This document shows, in pieces, positions 50,605 through 60,454 of a stretch of DNA of 64,000 bases (the first letter of the stretch is position 1; the number at the start of each line of letters is the position of its first letter). The DNA lies in assembly GCA_019240215.1 (NCBI GenBank), contig JAFAYQ010000020.1, positions 1-64,000 of the forward strand. The letters run 5' to 3'. This DNA comes from Actinomycetota bacterium. Its GTDB lineage: Bacteria; Actinomycetota; Actinomycetes; Streptosporangiales; Streptosporangiaceae. The notes beneath the pieces are model-generated. The model was given only the letters and a program-made list of their open reading frames with translations, was not told the origin of the DNA and made no database searches. A program made the translations under genes and the position numbers.

Positions 50605-51303
50605 GTGCCGAACAAGATCACGCCGGACCGGGCCGTAACCCTCGACGACGCGGCCGGTTTCACCCGCACCGGCGACCTGTGGCTGTTCCGCGGGCACAAG
50701 CCGGCCGACCGGGCCATCCAGGTCGCCACCAACAGCCCGGTCAACCACGTCGGCATGGCGGTGGTGCTGGAGGACCTGCCGCCGCTGCTGTGGCACGCCG
50801 AGCTGGGCCGGTCGCTGCCCGACGTGTGGTCGGGCGACCGCCACCGCGGCGTCCAGCTGCACGACCTGCGGGCGGCGGTGACCGTGTGGGCCCAGCGCTA
50901 CGGCCAGCGGGCCTGGCTGCGGCAGCTGGAACCGCCGACCGGCCCGGAGGCCGAGGACGGGGTGCTGCGCACGATCGCCCGGCTCGACGGCACCCCGTTC
51001 CCGTCCACCGCCGCCCTCGCCTCCCGTTGGCTGCGCGGCCGGGTGCCCGTCCGGCTGGCCCTAACTCGGCTAGCACTGACCCCGTCCGAGCTGGAGAGCG
51101 CCTACTGCGCCGAGGTGCTGGCCGTCACCTACCAGGCCATGGGCCTGCTGGACGGCCGCCACCAGACCAGCTGGTACGACCCCGGCCGGTTCTGGAGCGG
51201 CGACGACCTTCCCCTGGCCGGCGGCCACCACCTCGGCGGCGAGATCCCGGTCTCCGTCCCAACACTTGTCGCACGGCAAAACAGCGGTACCCCATCCGCA
51301 TGA
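50605..51303 (+). CDS. Permuted papain-like (YiiX/NlpC-type) hypothetical protein
   Basis: NHVGMAVVLEDLPPLLWHAELG (His) and ESAYCAEVLAVTYQAMGLL (Cys) arrangement. Confidence 0.65.
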   Translation: MPNKITPDRAVTLDDAAGFTRTGDLWLFRGHKPADRAIQVATNSPVNHVGMAVVLEDLPPLLWHAELGRSLPDVWSGDRHRGVQLHDLRAAVTVWAQRYGQRAWLRQLEPPTGPEAEDGVLRTIARLDGTPFPSTAALASRWLRGRVPVRLALTRLALTPSELESAYCAEVLAVTYQAMGLLDGRHQTSWYDPGRFWSGDDLPLAGGHHLGGEIPVSVPTLVARQNSGTPSA

Positions 51304-51331
51304 AGACCCCAAAGAGGGGCAAAGAGCCGGT

Positions 51332-51529
51332 ATGGGTGCATTCGACAAGCTCAAGAACAAGCTGCAGGTAGGTAAGGGCAAGGCCAAGGAAGGGGCGGGC
51401 CGGGCCACCGACAACCCGCGGCTGGAGGCCGAAGGCCGCGGCGACCGCGTGGCCGGCAACACCAAGCAGGTCGGCGAGCAGGTCAAGGACGCCGGCAAGA
51501 ACGTCAAGGACGCGTTCAAGAACCCCTGA
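51332..51529 (+). CDS. CsbD family stress protein
   Basis: MGAFDKLKNKLQVGKGKAKEGAGRATDNPRLEAEGRGDRVAGNTKQVGEQVKDAGKNVKDAF. Confidence 0.85.
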   Translation: MGAFDKLKNKLQVGKGKAKEGAGRATDNPRLEAEGRGDRVAGNTKQVGEQVKDAGKNVKDAFKNP

Positions 51530-51603
51530 TCGGCCCGGGATCTCCGTCCGCTGTGGGCGGAGATGCCCGAGCCAAGTAGCGAGCTGGCCTGCCGACCGGC
51601 AGG

Positions 51604-53160
51604 CTAGTCGCCGTGAACTCGTACAACGACTTCTTCGCGGGCTCGGCGACCGTGGCCGGTGCCCTCATCGGCCTGCTGTTCGTGGCCCTGTCGATCCAGC
51701 CCGAGCGCAACCGGGACGAGCGCTCGGTCGAGCACCGGGCGGTGGCCGGCACCGCCTTCACCGCGCTCCTCGACGCCCTGTTCGTCTCGCTCATCGGCCT
51801 CCAGCCGGGCGCCGGCCTGCAGTACGGTGCGGTCATCTTCGGCGCGCTCGGCCTGATCAGCAGCGTCAACCTGTCCCGCCGGATCTGGCTGGTCCGGGGC
51901 CAGGTCGAGCTGTCCCGGCGCTGGTCCACGTTCATGGGCTTCATCATCGTCATGTACGCGGCCCAGCTGATCGTCGGGCTGTGGCCGCACATGAGCACCG
52001 CCAGCCAGTCCAGCTACACCGCCGCCTTCATCTACGCGATGTTCAGCGTGGGCATCGGCCGGTCCTGGGAGCTGCTGGGCATGCAGCGCGACCGCAGCCT
52101 GATCGACCAGGTGCGCGAGGCACTCGTCCACAACCTCACCCATACCGAGACCCCGCCGAACCCGGCCGGCCCGGCCAGCCCGGCCAGCCCGGCCGACGAC
52201 CCGCCGCCCGCGTCCTGAGCGCAGGTCGGCCAGAGCCAGCGACGTGGCCGCCGCCAGCAGCAGCACCCCGCCGCAAAAGCTGGCCACTGTGACGGGCTCG
52301 CCGAACAGCACCACCCCCAGCCCGGCCGCGCTGACCGGCTCGATCAGCATGATCACGGACGCAGTGGCCGCCCGTACGGTGGCCGCCCCGGCGAAGTAGA
52401 GCGGGTAGGCCAGCGCGGTCGGCACCGCCGCCAGGTACCCGAGCACCGTCAGCACCGCGACCGGGTGCGCGGAGTGCGGCAGCAGCCCGGTCGCCAGCGC
52501 GAGCGGCAGCAGCAGGACCGCGCCGATCCCGAACGCCCAGGCGGTGACCGTCACCGGGTCGTCGCCGCCGGTGCGGCCGGCCCAGCGGGCGACCAGCGAG
52601 GCCCCCGCGTAGCCGGCCGCCGACAGCAGCGCCAGCAGCACGCCGAGCGGGCGCACCGCCCCGGCCGGGTTGCCGAGCACCAGCACCATCAGGCCGCCCA
52701 GCGCGGCCGCCATCGCGGTCACGCCCCCCCGGGGCAGCCGTTCGTGCAGCAGCAGCCGGGCCCCGGCCGCGATCAGCAGCGGGCCCGCCCCCAAGGTGAC
52801 CACGGTGCCGATCGCCAGCCCGGTGACCTGGACGGCGCCGAAGTAGGCGGTCTGGAACACGGCCAGCCCGAACCCGGTCGCCAGCCGGACCAGCAGTTCC
52901 CGCCGCCGGAGCCCGCGCAGCCCCAGGCCTCGCCGGCGGGCCAGCTGGAACAGCGTCAGCAGGACCAGGCCGGCGGCGTTCCGCCAGAACGAGACGCTGA
53001 TCGCCCCGAGATCGCTGAATTGGTAGATGAGCCCGGCCGCCGCCCCGGCGGTACCCCAGGCGACCCCGGCCACCGCCAGGCAGAAAAGGCCACGCCCGGC
53101 AGGCAGGCCAGCCGAAACAGAAACAGAAGAAGAAGAAGACGACACGACAGTTCTCCGCAC
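51604..53160 (-). CDS. EamA/DMT family transporter (domain about 52220-53160); ORF lacks a stop at the expected domain end and reads antisense through the adjacent gene
   Basis: EamA-like TM domain ([35 protein letters not shown]...); remainder is low-complexity antisense of 51613-52218. Confidence 0.75.
   Translation of the reverse strand: MRRTVVSSSSSSVSVSAGLPAGRGLFCLAVAGVAWGTAGAAAGLIYQFSDLGAISVSFWRNAAGLVLLTLFQLARRRGLGLRGLRRRELLVRLATGFGLAVFQTAYFGAVQVTGLAIGTVVTLGAGPLLIAAGARLLLHERLPRGGVTAMAAALGGLMVLVLGNPAGAVRPLGVLLALLSAAGYAGASLVARWAGRTGGDDPVTVTAWAFGIGAVLLLPLALATGLLPHSAHPVAVLTVLGYLAAVPTALAYPLYFAGAATVRAATASVIMLIEPVSAAGLGVVLFGEPVTVASFCGGVLLLAAATSLALADLRSGRGRRVVGRAGRAGRAGRVRRGLGMGEVVDECLAHLVDQAAVALHAQQLPGPADAHAEHRVDEGGGVAGLAGGAHVRPQPDDQLGRVHDDDEAHERGPAPGQLDLAPDQPDPAGQVDAADQAERAEDDRTVLQAGARLEADERDEQGVEERGEGGAGHRPVLDRALVPVALGLDRQGHEQQADEGTGHGRRAREEVVVRVHGD
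51613..52218 (+). CDS. Hypothetical membrane protein
   Basis: TM segments ([39 protein letters not shown]). Confidence 0.75.
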   Translation: MNSYNDFFAGSATVAGALIGLLFVALSIQPERNRDERSVEHRAVAGTAFTALLDALFVSLIGLQPGAGLQYGAVIFGALGLISSVNLSRRIWLVRGQVELSRRWSTFMGFIIVMYAAQLIVGLWPHMSTASQSSYTAAFIYAMFSVGIGRSWELLGMQRDRSLIDQVREALVHNLTHTETPPNPAGPASPASPADDPPPAS

Positions 53161-53515
53161 ACCGAGTGCTGATGGGACCCGTATGCGGGCGGCAACACCA
53201 GCACCACCGCAGGCGGCGGGGCGTCAGCTCCCGGCGCGGCGGTGTTCGGTACGGCCCGCCTAAGCGGCGGGCGGAGAGATAACCGGCGTGATGTGCACAA
53301 TCGGTCACCTTAACAGGCCTGTCGCGACCCGGCGAACCGGGCGCACCATGACCGGGGAGGACCACTGCCCCCGGTGAGCAGGCCCGTTACGCGACTAGCG
53401 GAAATCACGGGGGGACATTCCACCCAGCGGGAACCTACGATGTCTGCATGCGCCCTGAACGGGGGTTCCGTGCGCCGAAACCTCCGCCTGGACCAGCCGA
53501 CCTTACGGAGCATTC

Positions 53516-55207
53516 ATGCCCTTGACCGCGCCCAACGCCCCGACCGAGAACGCGCGGACCGCGATCATCACCGTCGACGACGACCCCGACGTTTCCCGGG
53601 CGGTCGCCCGCGACCTGCGGCGCAAGTACGCCGGCGAGTACCGCATCGTCCGCGCCGAGTCCGGCCAGTCCGCCCTGGAGGCGCTGCGTGAGCTGAAGCT
53701 CCGCGGCGACCAGGTCGCGGTGATCCTGGCCGACTACCGGATGCCCAACATGAACGGCGTCGAGTTCCTCGAGCAGGCCATGGACATCTACCCCGGCGCC
53801 CGCCGGGTGCTGCTCACCGCCTACGCCGACACCAGCGCCGCCATCGACGCGATCAACGTCGTCGACCTCGATCACTACCTGCTCAAGCCCTGGGACCCGC
53901 CCGAGGAGAAGCTCTACCCGGTGGTCGACACGCTGCTCGACACCTGGAAGACCTCCGACCACCACCTGGTGCCGGAGATCAAGGTCATCGGCCACCGCTG
54001 GAACGCGCGCTCGTCCGAGGTGCGCGAGTTCCTGGCCCGCAACCAGGTCCCCTACCGCTGGTACTCCACCGACGAGCCCGAGGGCAAGCGGATGCTGGAG
54101 GCGGCCGACCAGGACGGCCTGCAGCTGCCGGTCGTCATCACCCTCGAGCACGAGGTGCTGGTCGCCCCGACCGACGCCGAGCTGGCCAGCAAGGTCGGCC
54201 TCGCCACCGACCCGTCGACCGACTTCTACGACCTGATCGTGGTCGGCGGCGGCCCGGCCGGCCTCGGCGCTGCCCTCTACGGGGCCTCCGAGGGTCTGCG
54301 GACGGTGCTGCTGGAGCGGACCGCGACCGGCGGGCAGGCCGGGCAGAGCTCCCGCATCGAGAACTACCTGGGCTTCCCCGACGGCGTGTCCGGAGCCCAG
54401 CTCACCACCCGGGCCCGGCTGCAGGCGGCCAAGTTCGGGGCCGAGGTGCTGACCACCCGCGAGGTGACCGGGCTGGAGATCAACGGCTCGGCCCGCACGG
54501 TCAAGTTCTCCGACGGCTCCAAGCTCGACGCCCACAGCGTCATCCTCACCACCGGGGTCACCTACCGGCAGCTCAGGGCGCCCGGCCTGGAGGAGTTCAC
54601 CGGGGCCGGCGTCTACTACGGCTCGGCCCTGACCGAGGCGGCCGCCTGCGCCGACAACGACGTCTACATCGTCGGCGGGGCCAACTCGGCCGGCCAGGCC
54701 GCGGTCTACCTGGCCCGCGGGGCCAAGTCGGTGACGTTGCTGGTCCGCGGCCCGTCGCTGGAAAAGTCGATGTCGCACTACCTGATCGAACAGGTTGACA
54801 ACGTCCCCAACATCACCGTCCGCACCTGCACCGAGGTCATCGGCGCCCGCGGCGACGGCCACCTGGAGGGCCTCACCCTGCGCGACGCCAACACCGGCGA
54901 GACCGAGGACGTGCCCGCCCAGCACCTGTTCGTGTTCATCGGCGCCGCCCCGCTGACCAGCTGGCTGGACGGCGTGCTGGAACGCGACAACCACGGGTTC
55001 GTGCTCACCGGCCCGGACCTGACGGTGGACGGCGAGCCGCCCACGGAATGGCCGCTCGACCGAATGCCTTATCACCTAGAGGCCAGCGTGCCCGGCGTGT
55101 TCGTGGCCGGCGACGTGCGCTCCGAATCCGCCAAGCGGGTCGCCTCCGCCGTCGGCGAGGGCGCCATGGCCGTCATGCTGGTGCACCGTTATCTGGAGAA
55201 GCTGTGA
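53516..55207 (+). CDS. Fused response-regulator receiver / thioredoxin-reductase-like FAD oxidoreductase
   Basis: REC domain (ILADYRMPNMNGVEFLEQ) then VVGGGPAGLGAALYGASEGLRTVLLER and GVFVAGDVR. Confidence 0.92.
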   Translation: MPLTAPNAPTENARTAIITVDDDPDVSRAVARDLRRKYAGEYRIVRAESGQSALEALRELKLRGDQVAVILADYRMPNMNGVEFLEQAMDIYPGARRVLLTAYADTSAAIDAINVVDLDHYLLKPWDPPEEKLYPVVDTLLDTWKTSDHHLVPEIKVIGHRWNARSSEVREFLARNQVPYRWYSTDEPEGKRMLEAADQDGLQLPVVITLEHEVLVAPTDAELASKVGLATDPSTDFYDLIVVGGGPAGLGAALYGASEGLRTVLLERTATGGQAGQSSRIENYLGFPDGVSGAQLTTRARLQAAKFGAEVLTTREVTGLEINGSARTVKFSDGSKLDAHSVILTTGVTYRQLRAPGLEEFTGAGVYYGSALTEAAACADNDVYIVGGANSAGQAAVYLARGAKSVTLLVRGPSLEKSMSHYLIEQVDNVPNITVRTCTEVIGARGDGHLEGLTLRDANTGETEDVPAQHLFVFIGAAPLTSWLDGVLERDNHGFVLTGPDLTVDGEPPTEWPLDRMPYHLEASVPGVFVAGDVRSESAKRVASAVGEGAMAVMLVHRYLEKL

Positions 55208-56754
55208 CCGAGACCAGTGCCAACGAGAGCAGTGCCAACGAGACCGGTGCGACCGAGACCACGACCTGCGACCCGGCCGAACTGAAGACCCTGTTCCTGT
55301 TCGAGAAGCTCAACGACGACCAGCTCGGCTGGCTGTGCCGCGAAGGCCGCATTGAGACCTACCAGCCGGGCCCGGTCTACACCGAAGGTGACCCCGCCAC
55401 CTGCTTCTACGTGCTGCTCGAGGGCACCCTGGTGATGTACCGCCGGGTCGGCGCGGACGACATCGAGGTGAACCGCACCTCCAACCGGGGCGTGTACGCG
55501 GGCGCGTTCCAGTCCTACCTGGGGGAGCGGGCGGCCAAGACCTACAACAGCTCGCTGCGGGTCACGGTGCCGTCCCGGTTCTTCGTGCTCGGGGCTGAGT
55601 GCTTCGCCGAGATGATGACCACCTGGTTCCCGATGGCGGTGCACCTCCTGGAGGGGGCGTTCTTCGGGGTCAGTGCGACCCAGCGGGCGATCAGCCAGCG
55701 CGAGCGGCTGCTGGCCCTCGGCTCGCTGTCGGCCGGCCTGACCCACGAGCTCAACAACCCGGCCGCGGCCGCCGTCCGCGCCACCTCCTCGCTGCGCGAC
55801 CGGGTGGCCGGGATGCGCCACAAGCTCACCAAGATCTCCAAGCACCCCTACCAGGGCGACGTGCTCGAGGGCCTGATGGAGCTGCAGGAGCGGGCGGTCG
55901 AGCGGGTGGCCAAGGCGCCGGTGCTGGGCCCGATGGAGGCTTCCGACGCCGAGGACGCGGTGGCCGACTGGCTGGACGGCTACGGGGTGAGCGGCCCCTA
56001 CGACCTGGCCCCGACGCTGGTCCAGGCCGGTCTCGACACCGCCTGGCTGGACCAGGTGGCCGACATCGTCGAGGCCGACGACATGGACGGCGCCATCCGC
56101 TGGCTGACCTACACGGTCGAGACCGAGCTGCTGATGAACGAGATCCAGGACTCGACCGGCCGGATCATGCACCTGGTGGGCGCGGCCAAGCAGTACTCCC
56201 AGCTCGACCGGGCCCCCTACCAGGAGGTCGACGTGCACGACCTGCTGGACAGCACGCTGGTCATGCTGGCCGCCAAGATCGGCCCCGACATCACCATCGT
56301 CAAGGACTACGACCGCACGCTGCCCACGATCCCGGCCTACGCGGCCGAGCTCAACCAGGTGTGGACGAACCTGATCGACAACGCGGTGTCGGCCATGGAC
56401 CACCACGGCACCCTCACCATCCGCACCGCCCACGACCGCGACCAGCTGCTGGTCGAGTTCGGCGACACCGGGTCGGGTATCCCCAAGGAGATCCAGGGGC
56501 GTATCTTCGACCCGTTCTTCACCACCAAGCCGGTCGGCGAGGGCACCGGGCTGGGGCTCGACATCTCCTGGCGGATCGTGGTCAAGAAGCACCACGGCGA
56601 GATCAACCTGACCTCCGAGCCCGGTGACACCAAGTTCAAGGTCTGGCTGCCGCTCACCGCCCAGAACCCCGACGACAGCCCGGTCGCGGCGCCGGGGGAG
56701 TCCCGCCCCGAGACCGGCCGGCCAGGCGACAACCAGGAGCAGGAGAGCACATGA
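55204..56754 (+). CDS. Cyclic-nucleotide-binding-like domain + histidine kinase
   Basis: CNB-like LFEKLNDDQLGWLCREGRIETYQPGPVYTEGDPATCFYVLLEGTL; HisKA-like LTHELNNPAAAAVRAT; HATPase VWTNLIDNAVSAM, GDTGSGIPKEI, GTGLGLDIS. Confidence 0.92.
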   Translation: MTETSANESSANETGATETTTCDPAELKTLFLFEKLNDDQLGWLCREGRIETYQPGPVYTEGDPATCFYVLLEGTLVMYRRVGADDIEVNRTSNRGVYAGAFQSYLGERAAKTYNSSLRVTVPSRFFVLGAECFAEMMTTWFPMAVHLLEGAFFGVSATQRAISQRERLLALGSLSAGLTHELNNPAAAAVRATSSLRDRVAGMRHKLTKISKHPYQGDVLEGLMELQERAVERVAKAPVLGPMEASDAEDAVADWLDGYGVSGPYDLAPTLVQAGLDTAWLDQVADIVEADDMDGAIRWLTYTVETELLMNEIQDSTGRIMHLVGAAKQYSQLDRAPYQEVDVHDLLDSTLVMLAAKIGPDITIVKDYDRTLPTIPAYAAELNQVWTNLIDNAVSAMDHHGTLTIRTAHDRDQLLVEFGDTGSGIPKEIQGRIFDPFFTTKPVGEGTGLGLDISWRIVVKKHHGEINLTSEPGDTKFKVWLPLTAQNPDDSPVAAPGESRPETGRPGDNQEQEST

Positions 56755-57104
56755 GCGAGATCCCCGGCGTCGACCCGTCGGTTGCCCCCAGCGGCCCCGG
56801 CTGCGCCGAATGCGACGCTGCCGGTGGCTGGTGGTTCCACCTGCGCCGCTGCGCCCAGTGCGGCCACGTCGGCTGCTGCGACTCCTCCCCGGCCCAGCAC
56901 GCCAGCCACCACGCCAAGGACACCGGCCACCCGGTCATCCAGAGCTTCGAGCCGCACGAGTCCTGGTTCTGGAGCTACCCCGACAACCAGCTCTACGAGC
57001 GCGGCCCCGAGCTGGCCGCCCCCGACCACCACCCGCTCGACCAGACCACCCCCGGCCCCGAGGACCGCGTCCCGGCCGACTGGCAGTCCCACCTGCACTA
57101 CTAG
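56751..57104 (+). CDS. UBP-type zinc finger protein
   Basis: CAECDAAGGWWFHLRRCAQCGHVGCCDSSPAQHASHHAKDTGHPVIQSFEPHESWFWSY; ATGA overlap with upstream kinase. Confidence 0.9.
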   Translation: MSEIPGVDPSVAPSGPGCAECDAAGGWWFHLRRCAQCGHVGCCDSSPAQHASHHAKDTGHPVIQSFEPHESWFWSYPDNQLYERGPELAAPDHHPLDQTTPGPEDRVPADWQSHLHY

Positions 57105-57152
57105 CCGACCGGCGAGGCCCGGGGGCTCTCCTCACCACGGAGTGCCCCCCGG

Positions 57153-57276
57153 CCCTCGACGTTCCGGTGAGGCCCGCACACCCCCGCCACCACAAGCTGC
57201 GCCCGGGCCCTCGACGTTCCGGCGAGGACCGCACACCCCCGCCACCACAAGGTGCGCCCGGGTCCTCGACGTTCCG
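57153..57276. repeat. 55-bp tandem repeat (2 full copies + partial)
   Basis: Copies start at 57153, 57208 and 57263 (ccctcgacgttccgg...gcgcccggg). Confidence 0.9.
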
Positions 57277-57290
57277 TTGGTTTTCCTCAC

Positions 57291-57321
57291 CGTGACCGGC
57301 CAGCATCCCGCCGTACTCCGG
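57291..57321. repeat. 31-bp dispersed non-coding block, copy B
   Basis: 30/31 identical to 218-248. Confidence 0.85.
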
Positions 57322-57447
57322 TTGCCCCTCCGCGCCCGGCCCGCGCATCACCGCGCCGCATCACCGCCGCCCGCCGTGTGCGACGCGCGCCCCCTTGCCC
57401 CCTGAGTCACACGCGCCCCGTGTGGCCCTGCAGCTTGTGCGGCTCCC

Positions 57448-57496
57448 GATTCGGGAAGCCTTTTAGGCAGCATTTGTAAAAAAGTCTTCCCGAATC
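57448..57496. repeat. 49-nt palindromic element, copy B (16/17-bp arms, 15-nt spacer)
   Basis: gattcgggaagcctttt - aggcagcatttgtaa - aaaagtcttcccgaatc. Confidence 0.9.
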
Positions 57497-57522
57497 TATG
57501 GCTCGTCCCTTAGGCGGCGGGC

Positions 57523-58023
57523 CTACCAGGCCTGGCTCTTGGACGTGAAGTGGGTCAGCGTGTCGAGGTCGTCGGCCTGGTAGACGTGCCGCGGCGGGGT
57601 CTCGAAGGTGGCGTAGGGGATGATCCGCAGCACCACCCGCTTCTCCTCGGCGCACATCTTCTGGATCGCGGGGTACTTCTCGTCCGGCATCGGCTGGCCC
57701 GCCATCAGCTCGGTGACCTTCCGCATCAGCTGGCTGGCGTGCTCGGGGTCGGGATCCAGCTCGGCCGTGCCGTAGACCTGCAGGTAGGTGAGGGGCCAGT
57801 TCTCGTCGAGCACGCACAGGCTGACGTGCGGATCGCGCTGCACCGCCTTGGCCTTGGCCCGGTCGGCCATCGTCGAAACCAGCAGTTCGTCGCCGTCGAC
57901 GATGTAGTACACGACGGTCATGGCGGGCCCGTCGTTCTTCCGGTTGTAGCCGAAGATGCAGGTCCGGTGGTCCCGGACGAACTGCCGTCGTTCCTCGCGA
58001 TCCATGGTGGCCTTCCTGAGCAT
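57523..58023 (-). CDS. Pyridoxamine 5'-phosphate oxidase / PPOX family protein
   Basis: GPAMTVVYYIVDGDELLVSTMADRAKAKAVQRDPHVSLCVLDENWPLTYLQVYGTAEL. Confidence 0.88.
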   Translation of the reverse strand: MLRKATMDREERRQFVRDHRTCIFGYNRKNDGPAMTVVYYIVDGDELLVSTMADRAKAKAVQRDPHVSLCVLDENWPLTYLQVYGTAELDPDPEHASQLMRKVTELMAGQPMPDEKYPAIQKMCAEEKRVVLRIIPYATFETPPRHVYQADDLDTLTHFTSKSQAW

Positions 58024-58132
58024 GAGTGCGATGAGGCCGTTTCCCCCGGCCCGACAAATGCGAACGATTGTTGCAGACCAGTCTGCCCCCCGCGGCGGTG
58101 GCCGTCAGCTGCCGTGGCCGTAACGTGGCCTC

Positions 58133-59134
58133 ATGCGCGCATGGGTAGTGGCCAAGCCCGGGCCGATCACCGAGGGGCCGCTGGAACTGACCGACGACCG
58201 GCCGGTACCCGAGCCCGGCCCCGGTCAGCTGCAGCTCAAGCTGATCGCCTGCGGGGTGTGCCGCACCGACCTGCACCTGGCCGAGGGCGACCTGCCGCCG
58301 CATCACCCGCGGACCACGCCCGGTCACGAGATCGTGGGCCGGGTCACCGCCACCGGCCCCGGCACCACCCGGTTCAGCGTGGGTGACCGGGTCGGGGCGG
58401 CCTGGCTGGCCGGCGTCGACGGGTCCTGCAAGTTCTGCCGCCGGGGCCAGGAGAACCTCTGTCCCGGCTCGACCTACACCGGCTGGGACATCAACGGCGG
58501 CTACGCCGACTACGTGATCGTGGCCGACGCCTTCGCCCACCCGCTGCCGGACGGGTTCAGCGACACCGAGGTCGCCCCGCTGCTGTGCGCGGGCATCATC
58601 GGCTACCGGGCGCTGGTCCGGGCCGAGGTCCCGCCGGGCGGCACCCTCGGCATCTGGGGGTTCGGCGGGTCGGCCCACCTGGCCGCCCAGGTCGCGATCG
58701 CCCAGGGCGCCCAGGTGCACGTGTTCACCCGCGGCGGGTCCGCCCGCGAGCTGGCCCGCAGCCTGGGCGCCGCGTCGGTCCAGCACTCCTTCGACCCGGC
58801 CCCGGTGCCGCTCGACTCGGCCATCCTGTTCGCCCCGGTGGGGGAGATGGTCCCGGCCGCGCTGGCCGCCCTCGACCGGAACGGCACCCTGTCGGTGGCC
58901 GGCATCTACCTGAGCGACATCCCGTCCCTGAACTACGAAAAGCACCTGTTCCAGGAGCGCAACCTGCGCAGCGTCACCGCCAACACCCGCGGCGACGCCC
59001 AGGAGTTCCTGACCCTCGCCGAACGGCTCAAGCTCAAGGTCACCACCACCCCGTACCCCTTCACCGAGGCCGACCAGGCCCTCGCCGACCTCAAGGCCGG
59101 CCGCGTGGACGGCGCCGCCGTCCTCCAGTTCTGA
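58133..59134 (+). CDS. Zinc-dependent alcohol dehydrogenase family protein
   Basis: [37 protein letters not shown] zinc motifs. Confidence 0.93.
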   Translation: MRAWVVAKPGPITEGPLELTDDRPVPEPGPGQLQLKLIACGVCRTDLHLAEGDLPPHHPRTTPGHEIVGRVTATGPGTTRFSVGDRVGAAWLAGVDGSCKFCRRGQENLCPGSTYTGWDINGGYADYVIVADAFAHPLPDGFSDTEVAPLLCAGIIGYRALVRAEVPPGGTLGIWGFGGSAHLAAQVAIAQGAQVHVFTRGGSARELARSLGAASVQHSFDPAPVPLDSAILFAPVGEMVPAALAALDRNGTLSVAGIYLSDIPSLNYEKHLFQERNLRSVTANTRGDAQEFLTLAERLKLKVTTTPYPFTEADQALADLKAGRVDGAAVLQF

Positions 59135-59355
59135 CCCGCCCGCCGAGCCCCGGGGCCCGAGCCACCTCAGCCCTGTCGGCCGCCCGGCCCTGCGAGCCCG
59201 CCCAGCCCGCGCGAACCCCAGACACCCCCTCACCTCGTCACATCTGGCCTTGATCGTGTTGCCGTTGGTATGGTCGGCCCAGAACCATTGCGGTCAGCGG
59301 GGCTCTCCCCAGTGCGCGCTCGCGCATCCAGGACGTTCGTGCCTTCGAGAAACAG

Positions 59356-60414
59356 GTGAACATGGTCAAGCGACCCGACTCCGTCGTCACCTTGCAAACG
59401 ATCGCGGATCAGGCCGGGGTCCACCCGTCCACGGTATCGCGTTCGTTGCAGCAGCGGCCGGATGAGCGCCGGGTCAGCGCCCAAGCCATGCGCATCCGCC
59501 GGATCGCGGCCGAGCTCGGCTACGTGCCCGACCGCAACGCGGCCGCCCTGCGCACCGCCCGCAGCAGCACGATCGGGGTGCTGGTGCCCCGGCTGACCGA
59601 CATCGTGCTGGCCGAGATGTACGACGCGATCGAGGAAGAAGCCAGCCGCTCGGGCCTCGACACGTTTGTGGCCAACACCCACGATGACCCGGCCGAGCAG
59701 CTGCTGCGGGTCCGGTCGCTGATCGCCCGACGGGTCAACGGGCTGATCCTGGGCGACGCCCACGTCGACGGCACCGGCCTCGAGCAGATCAAGGCGTTCA
59801 ACGTCCCGCTGGTGTTGGTCAACCGCCGGAGCGACGGTTACCCGTCCTCGACCTGCGACGACCGTCTGGGCGGCCACATGGTCGGCATGCACCTGGGCCA
59901 GCTCGGCCATACCGACGTCGGCATCGTGGCGGGCGAGATGCACGCCAGCACCGCCCTCGACCGGGTCACCGGCTGCCGCCAGGGCCTGCGCCAGCTGGGC
60001 ATCGAGGTGCCCGCCCAGCGGGTGGTGCAGACCGGGTTCGACGTCGAGGGCGGCCGCCGGGGGGCGACCATGCTGCTGGACAGCCGCCGCCCGCCGACCG
60101 CCATCTTCGCCACCAACGACTTCGCCGCCATCGGGGTGCTGGGGGTGCTACGCGACCGCGGCCTGCGGGTCGGCCACGACATCGCGGTGGTCGGCTTCAA
60201 CGACATCCCGCTCTGCCGTGACCTGCAGGTTCCGCTGACCAGCGTGCGCAGCCCGCACACGCTGATCGGCCGCACCGCCGTCGACATGCTCAAGAAGATC
60301 CAGAACGGCGACGAGTGCCACTCGATCCGGCACGCGCCGGAGTTCATGGCCCGTGAGTCTTCCAACCCGGCCGCGGTCACCTATATCGGCAAACCACGAG
60401 CCCCCCGCCGCTGA
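59356..60414 (+). CDS. LacI family transcriptional regulator
   Basis: SVVTLQTIADQAGVHPSTVSRSLQQ HTH plus periplasmic-binding-like domain. Confidence 0.93.
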   Translation: MNMVKRPDSVVTLQTIADQAGVHPSTVSRSLQQRPDERRVSAQAMRIRRIAAELGYVPDRNAAALRTARSSTIGVLVPRLTDIVLAEMYDAIEEEASRSGLDTFVANTHDDPAEQLLRVRSLIARRVNGLILGDAHVDGTGLEQIKAFNVPLVLVNRRSDGYPSSTCDDRLGGHMVGMHLGQLGHTDVGIVAGEMHASTALDRVTGCRQGLRQLGIEVPAQRVVQTGFDVEGGRRGATMLLDSRRPPTAIFATNDFAAIGVLGVLRDRGLRVGHDIAVVGFNDIPLCRDLQVPLTSVRSPHTLIGRTAVDMLKKIQNGDECHSIRHAPEFMARESSNPAAVTYIGKPRAPRR

Positions 60415-60454
60415 CCGCCCCGGCCGGCCCGGTCGGCCCGGAAACGATTGCAGC

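Noticed and set aside
57153-57276. Possible CRISPR-like repeats
   Set aside because: 55-bp units are near-identical throughout with no spacer diversity.
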